From assembly GCA_046483125.1 (NCBI GenBank), contig JAWODU010000064.1:1-24865 (forward strand): 24,865 bases of DNA, given 5' to 3'. The position numbers were made by a program, and so were the translations under genes. This DNA is from JAWODU01 sp046483125. Its GTDB lineage: Bacteria > Verrucomicrobiota > Kiritimatiellia > UBA8416 > JAWODU01. Positions 22,366 through 24,865 of the stretch are shown in pieces; position 1 is the stretch's first letter; each line of letters opens with the position of its first letter. The notes under the pieces are model-generated. The model saw only the letters and a list, made by a program, of their open reading frames with translations, searched no databases and was not told the DNA's origin.

Positions 22366-22734
22366 TTACACACTTCCGAAACCGGAATCCACTCCGGCCT
22401 CGTCGGATTTGGCGAGTTTGCCGGCTCGGAAAGCTTCAACCGCTTCCGAGACCGTTCCGCCTGCTTCCTGGTAAATCTCTATTCCGGCCGCCTGAAGAGT
22501 CGCGAACGCTTTCGGGCCGCAATGGCCCGTAATCACGGCTTGTGCTTCAAGTTCGGAAACTTTCTGCCCGGCCTGTATTCCTGCGCCCTGCGCCGCTTCA
22601 AGGTTCTGGCTGTTCGAGTGAGCGGACCATTTCCGGGATTCAGTGTCGTAAAGAATAAAGTACCTGGCCCGCCCGAACCGCTGGTCAACCGGCGATTCCA
22701 TGGTTTCCCCGAGGGAAGTAATCGCAACTTTCAT
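22366..22734 (-). CDS. NifX/NifB-like dinitrogenase iron-molybdenum cofactor-binding protein
   Basis: A second, 122-residue member of the same family. It begins MKVAITSLGETMESPVDQRF and continues GRARYFILYDTE, which is the standard 'D-x-R-F-G-R-x-x-x-F/Y' opening; VITGHCGPKAFATLQAAGI (about 79-97) is the conserved core. A longer frame from 22773 adds 13 residues, but the family starts with MKVA at 22734, and AAAGGACG lies about ten bases ahead of it. The C-terminus carries an extra short acidic tail. It is divergent from the DUF2099 gene, with 194 bases between the starts. Its cluster or partner is unknown. Confidence 0.88.
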   Translation of the reverse strand: MKVAITSLGETMESPVDQRFGRARYFILYDTESRKWSAHSNSQNLEAAQGAGIQAGQKVSELEAQAVITGHCGPKAFATLQAAGIEIYQEAGGTVSEAVEAFRAGKLAKSDEAGVDSGFGSV

Positions 22735-22928
22735 ATCTCTTTCGTCCTTTGCAATACGTTCAGCAAAGCACAAGGAACAACGAATAAAACCTGCTCGAAA
22801 TACATTCTTTCCGCCACGAGATACTGGAAGTTTTCTCCTTCCATTCCGTTGCTGTGTGTATATATATGACCCGAGCCGGAAAGTAGAAAGAATAAAAAAG
22901 GAGCAAGCCCGGAAAATCCCCGGAGAAC
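22735..22928. promoter_or_regulatory. Divergent intergenic region (NifX-like / DUF2099)
   Basis: The 194 bases between two oppositely directed starts should hold promoters for both. They are AT-richer than the neighbours and include a TATATATAT run (22859-22868) and the purine-rich AAAAAAGGAGC and CCCCGGAGAAC ahead of the DUF2099 ATG. I see no clear -35/-10 pair in either direction. Confidence 0.4.
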
Positions 22929-23927
22929 ATGAATCCAGCCGGCCTCGTTAAAAAGTACAGTCATCTCGACGACCTGCATATTACGCGTGTCCTCGGCTGT
23001 TGGGCCGCCGTGTCGGACGGCCGGGTGCTGGAGGTGGACCGGTCTTCCGCTCTCGATTCGTGCCCGCTACAGCAGAAATTGAGCACGGCGGGTGTGGCGG
23101 AATACCTTGAAGAGAAGATAAGGAAATTCGGGCATTTCACCGCCTCCCGCGGGATCACGAGGGATTCAATCGCCGTGCCTTACGGAACCAGCGAAATGCT
23201 GATGTACGCTCTCCGGAAAGATGTTATCGACTGCGCCGTAACCGTATGTGACGGGGCCGGTACCGTGGTGACGGACCGGGCGGATGTGGTGCAGGGAATA
23301 GGCGCGAGAATGAACGGTCTCTTCCACACGACCCCCGTACCGGCCGTGCAGGAGCACCTGAGGGAGCTGGGCTGTCTGCTTTTTGAAGATGCCGCAATTG
23401 ACCAGGCAAGAGGGCTGTCGGCGGCCGCTGAGGCGGGATACGGACGCGTTGCCGCCACCGTGAATCTCTGCCGCGGCGAAAAACTGGAAGTCCTGAGGGC
23501 GCTGGAACGGGAAAAGCGCCTTGAATTGACGCTCGCGGGTATATGTTCGACCGGTGTTGACGCCGAACGCGCCGTAGAAAGCGCGAAGCACACGGACCTC
23601 GCGTGGGCCTGCGCTTCGGAAGCAATGAGGTGCGCGGGAGGCAAAGCACTGCTCCAGCTTACGCTGGGGATCCCCGTGTTTGTTTATTCGAAACGCGGGC
23701 TCAAGCTTTTGTCGGCGTACTCGGACGCCCGGGGAAGCGGGATTCTCCGCAGTCTCGACACTCGCCGGCAGTATCTGCTGGCCGGCGGAAGGGAAGCCTC
23801 CGGTTACCATGCCGGAAGAGGTCGTGGAGGTACCGGCAGGGAAATACAGTTGGGCAGGGGACGTCTTATTCTCGAAGAGGCGGTTCTGCCGGTACGCGGC
23901 CGGAGAGAACCGTGTCCGCTTCGATAG
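22929..23927 (+). CDS. DUF2099 family protein (methanogenesis marker 8-like)
   Basis: A 332-residue protein. The segments GCWAAVSDGRVLEV (23-36), the cysteine at 45 followed by PLQQK, PYGTSEMLMYALRKDVIDCAVTVC (84-107), CDGAGTVVTDRADVVQGIGARM (107-128), HTTPVPAV (133-140) and GICSTGVDAERAVESAKHTDLAWACASEAMR (204-234) match the DUF2099 family, known as methanogenesis marker 8 in methane-producing archaea. Its reaction is not known. Nine cysteines (24, 45, 102, 107, 149, 181, 206, 228, 235) may include a metal or cluster site. GGAG lies a few bases ahead of the ATG. Beyond about residue 280 the tail is arginine-rich and unlike the family, and a second frame is also open there. Neighbours are the two NifX-like genes. 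Confidence 0.8.
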   Translation: MNPAGLVKKYSHLDDLHITRVLGCWAAVSDGRVLEVDRSSALDSCPLQQKLSTAGVAEYLEEKIRKFGHFTASRGITRDSIAVPYGTSEMLMYALRKDVIDCAVTVCDGAGTVVTDRADVVQGIGARMNGLFHTTPVPAVQEHLRELGCLLFEDAAIDQARGLSAAAEAGYGRVAATVNLCRGEKLEVLRALEREKRLELTLAGICSTGVDAERAVESAKHTDLAWACASEAMRCAGGKALLQLTLGIPVFVYSKRGLKLLSAYSDARGSGILRSLDTRRQYLLAGGREASGYHAGRGRGGTGREIQLGRGRLILEEAVLPVRGRREPCPLR

Positions 23928-23951
23928 GTCCGGTGCGTGGCCCCTTATTCC

Positions 23952-24383
23952 TTACCTGAGTCTCAACTTCACCGCTTCCAGCAGGGTGTCGTTGGTCACG
24001 GGTTTCCTCAGCAGGCAGTGAAGGGGATGCTCCGAGACAATGTTGCCTATAGTGTGCGGCGGTTCGTAACCGGTACAGAAAATGACCGCGGGCGCTTCCC
24101 AGTTTTTCTCGCTGCTGAAATCCCGGATTTTCCTGAAGGCCGTTTCTCCGTCCATCACGGGCATGTGCAGGTCCATGAGTATGACGCGTTGATGCTCCCG
24201 GCTGAAGCTGTCCACGGCTTCACTGCCGTTGTTGGCCGTGTCGACTTTGCATTCAGGCAGGGAAATGGAGAGCAGGCGCTGAAACACTTTGCGTACCATT
24301 GTCTCATCGTCGACAATGAGAATCGTGTTTTTCGCGCAGGGCTCTTTGTCTTTGCCGCTGTCTGAATCTTTGTTCTCTGTCAT
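23952..24383 (-). CDS. Single-domain response regulator (CheY-like receiver)
   Basis: A 143-residue receiver with no output domain. After a charged 18-residue lead, ILIVDDETMVRKVF gives the acidic pair D25-D26; VILMDLHMPVMDGETAF places the phosphate-accepting aspartate at D71; the switch threonine is T104 (FCTGYE) and the lysine is K127 (LLRKPVT). All five receiver residues are kept, so it should be phosphorylated. Stand-alone receivers act through protein contacts, for example in phosphorelays. No histidine kinase is in view. AAAGGAC precedes the ATG, and a possible promoter lies at 24406-24433. It ends 24 bases from the DUF2099 stop, in convergent orientation. Confidence 0.92.
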   Translation of the reverse strand: MTENKDSDSGKDKEPCAKNTILIVDDETMVRKVFQRLLSISLPECKVDTANNGSEAVDSFSREHQRVILMDLHMPVMDGETAFRKIRDFSSEKNWEAPAVIFCTGYEPPHTIGNIVSEHPLHCLLRKPVTNDTLLEAVKLRLR

Positions 24384-24405
24384 GGCTACTGTGTCCTTTG
24401 TACGT

Positions 24406-24433
24406 ACATTATGGCAGGCCGCGGAAGTGTCAA
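24406..24433 (-). promoter_or_regulatory. Candidate sigma-70 promoter of the response regulator
   Basis: On the minus strand a perfect TTGACA (24433-24428) stands 16 bases ahead of TAATGT (24411-24406). The -10 matches only three of six bases, so strength is uncertain. The 10-bp palindrome TGTACGTACA (24399-24408) overlaps the -10 and could bind a regulator. Confidence 0.5.
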
Positions 24434-24444
24434 GGGATATAAAT

Positions 24445-24514
24445 GACAGACGACGGATGGCGGATGACGGATGACAGATGACGGATGGCGGATGACGGAT
24501 GACGGATGGCTGAC
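24445..24514 (+). repeat. Heptamer tandem repeat (GACGGAT family), ten units
   Basis: Ten consecutive 7-base units, from GACAGAC through GACGGAT, GGCGGAT, GACGGAT, GACAGAT, GACGGAT, GGCGGAT, GACGGAT, GACGGAT to GGCTGAC. The variants are ordered, GGCGGAT recurring every four units. It lies upstream of the response-regulator promoter and is the same family as 2428-2469. Confidence 0.9.
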
Positions 24515-24515
24515 G

Positions 24516-24597
24516 AGATAAAGATTATGATTAAGATTGGGATTAAGATGGGAGGGGAGAAGATATTTAGACAGGATCTACCGGATCTACAGGATCC
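24516..24597 (+). repeat. Period-12 and period-9 tandem repeats
   Basis: Bases 24518-24553 read as three 12-base units close to ATTAAGATTGGG (first one degenerate). Bases 24571-24597 read as ACAGGATCT-ACCGGATCT-ACAGGATCC, three 9-base units. They follow directly after the heptamer array, making a chain of different repeat types. The nonamer core matches the pair at 22302-22319. Confidence 0.8.
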
Positions 24598-24865
24598 TAA
24601 GAGCATGGCCCACAACGTCTCTCCTGCCCTGCTTCCATTGCATCGCGCCCGGCGGCGCAGAGGAGCTCCCAGTACGCCGCCAGCGATGCGGGCTGTTGCG
24701 TCACGCATTTCGCTTCCGCAGGATTCGCAAATCGGATCGCAAGCTTGCCGCTTCCCGCTTTCAGCGGGACAAGTCTGCAAGCTTGCCACGCCGTAGGCGT
24801 GGGCCCCGCCCTCCGAGCGTGTATACATATACCCGAGGAGGGCGGAAACGAAGCAGAAGCGGTGA
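24598..24865. other. Gene-free right end
   Basis: This stretch carries open frames in both directions but none resembles a protein I know. Its right half holds three hairpins (24739-24845, listed separately). Seen alone it could be the edge of a repeat element or the start of a region outside the window. Confidence 0.4.
24739..24845. repeat. Cluster of three hairpins with a repeated palindrome
   Basis: Three perfect stems lie in a row: TCCCGCT/AGCGGGA (24753-24769, 3-base loop), CCACGCC/GGCGTGG (24786-24802, 3-base loop) and CCGCCCTCC/GGAGGGCGG (24806-24814 with 24837-24845, 22-base loop). The palindrome GCAAGCTTGC occurs twice (24739-24748 and 24777-24786), flanking the first hairpin. The layout is like REP/BIME-type elements or nested transposon ends, but no family is recognised. 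Confidence 0.65.

Noticed and set aside
21875..22734. Nitrogen-fixation island
   Set aside because: The two NifX-like proteins occur in many non-fixers, and no nifHDK, nifB or nifE/N is present.
24445..24514. CRISPR array
   Set aside because: Units are 7 bases with no spacers and no cas genes nearby.
24430..24828. Open frames in both directions across the right-end repeats
   Set aside because: They read through tandem repeats (giving SSAIRHPSSAIRHLS-type products) and hairpins, so they are products of repeat sequence.

Overview
This window (24.9 kb, GC-rich, tightly packed genes, many GTG/TTG starts and 4-base stop/start overlaps) looks like chromosomal DNA of a Gram-negative bacterium. The mix suggests an anaerobic member of the PVC/Omnitrophica-like lineages, but this is inference and no rRNA is present to prove it. 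The clues are a Gld-type ABC exporter in a non-gliding context, DUF4340 and AsmA-like envelope proteins, a CBM9-like protein, a fused fucokinase/GDP-fucose pyrophosphorylase, corrinoid methyl-transfer proteins, two NifX/NifB-like proteins and a bacterial copy of the DUF2099 'methanogenesis marker 8' family.

Layout. (1) 1-690: a broken HicB-type antitoxin on the minus strand and otherwise empty DNA. (2) 689-11625, plus strand: a CBM9-like protein, then a head-to-tail run of ABC ATPase, ABC-2 permease, GldG-like protein, DUF4340 protein, AsmA-like protein, MiaB, a small membrane protein and a methyl-THF:corrinoid-type methyltransferase. (3) 11780-13954, plus strand: tRNA-His(GTG), a small four-cysteine protein, HflX and RsmI. 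(4) 21460-13961, minus strand: ahcY, corrinoid protein, purB, purM and fkp, which look like one transcription unit converging on rsmI. (5) 21461-21874: a gene-free stretch full of inverted repeats. (6) 22734-21875, minus strand: two small NifX-like proteins, divergent from a DUF2099 gene (22929-23927, plus). (7) A single-domain response regulator (minus), then about 430 bases of tandem short repeats and three hairpins to the right edge.

How the genes may work together. The gldAFG-like set with DUF4340 and AsmA-like proteins is probably an envelope export or lipid-related unit. The corrinoid protein, SAH hydrolase and pterin-dependent methyltransferase are the parts of a methyl cycle: methyl-THF to corrinoid to homocysteine, with SAH hydrolase supplying homocysteine and adenosine. 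They sit with two purine-biosynthesis genes. DUF2099 and the NifX-like pair may be linked to anaerobic metal or corrinoid chemistry, but only position supports that.

A second theme is non-coding: short tandem repeats with a period of 7 (GACGGAT, GAACNTT and AGCTGAA types), 9 and 12 bases are scattered in the gaps. Some overlap stop codons, and one appears to supply the ribosome-binding site of the next gene.
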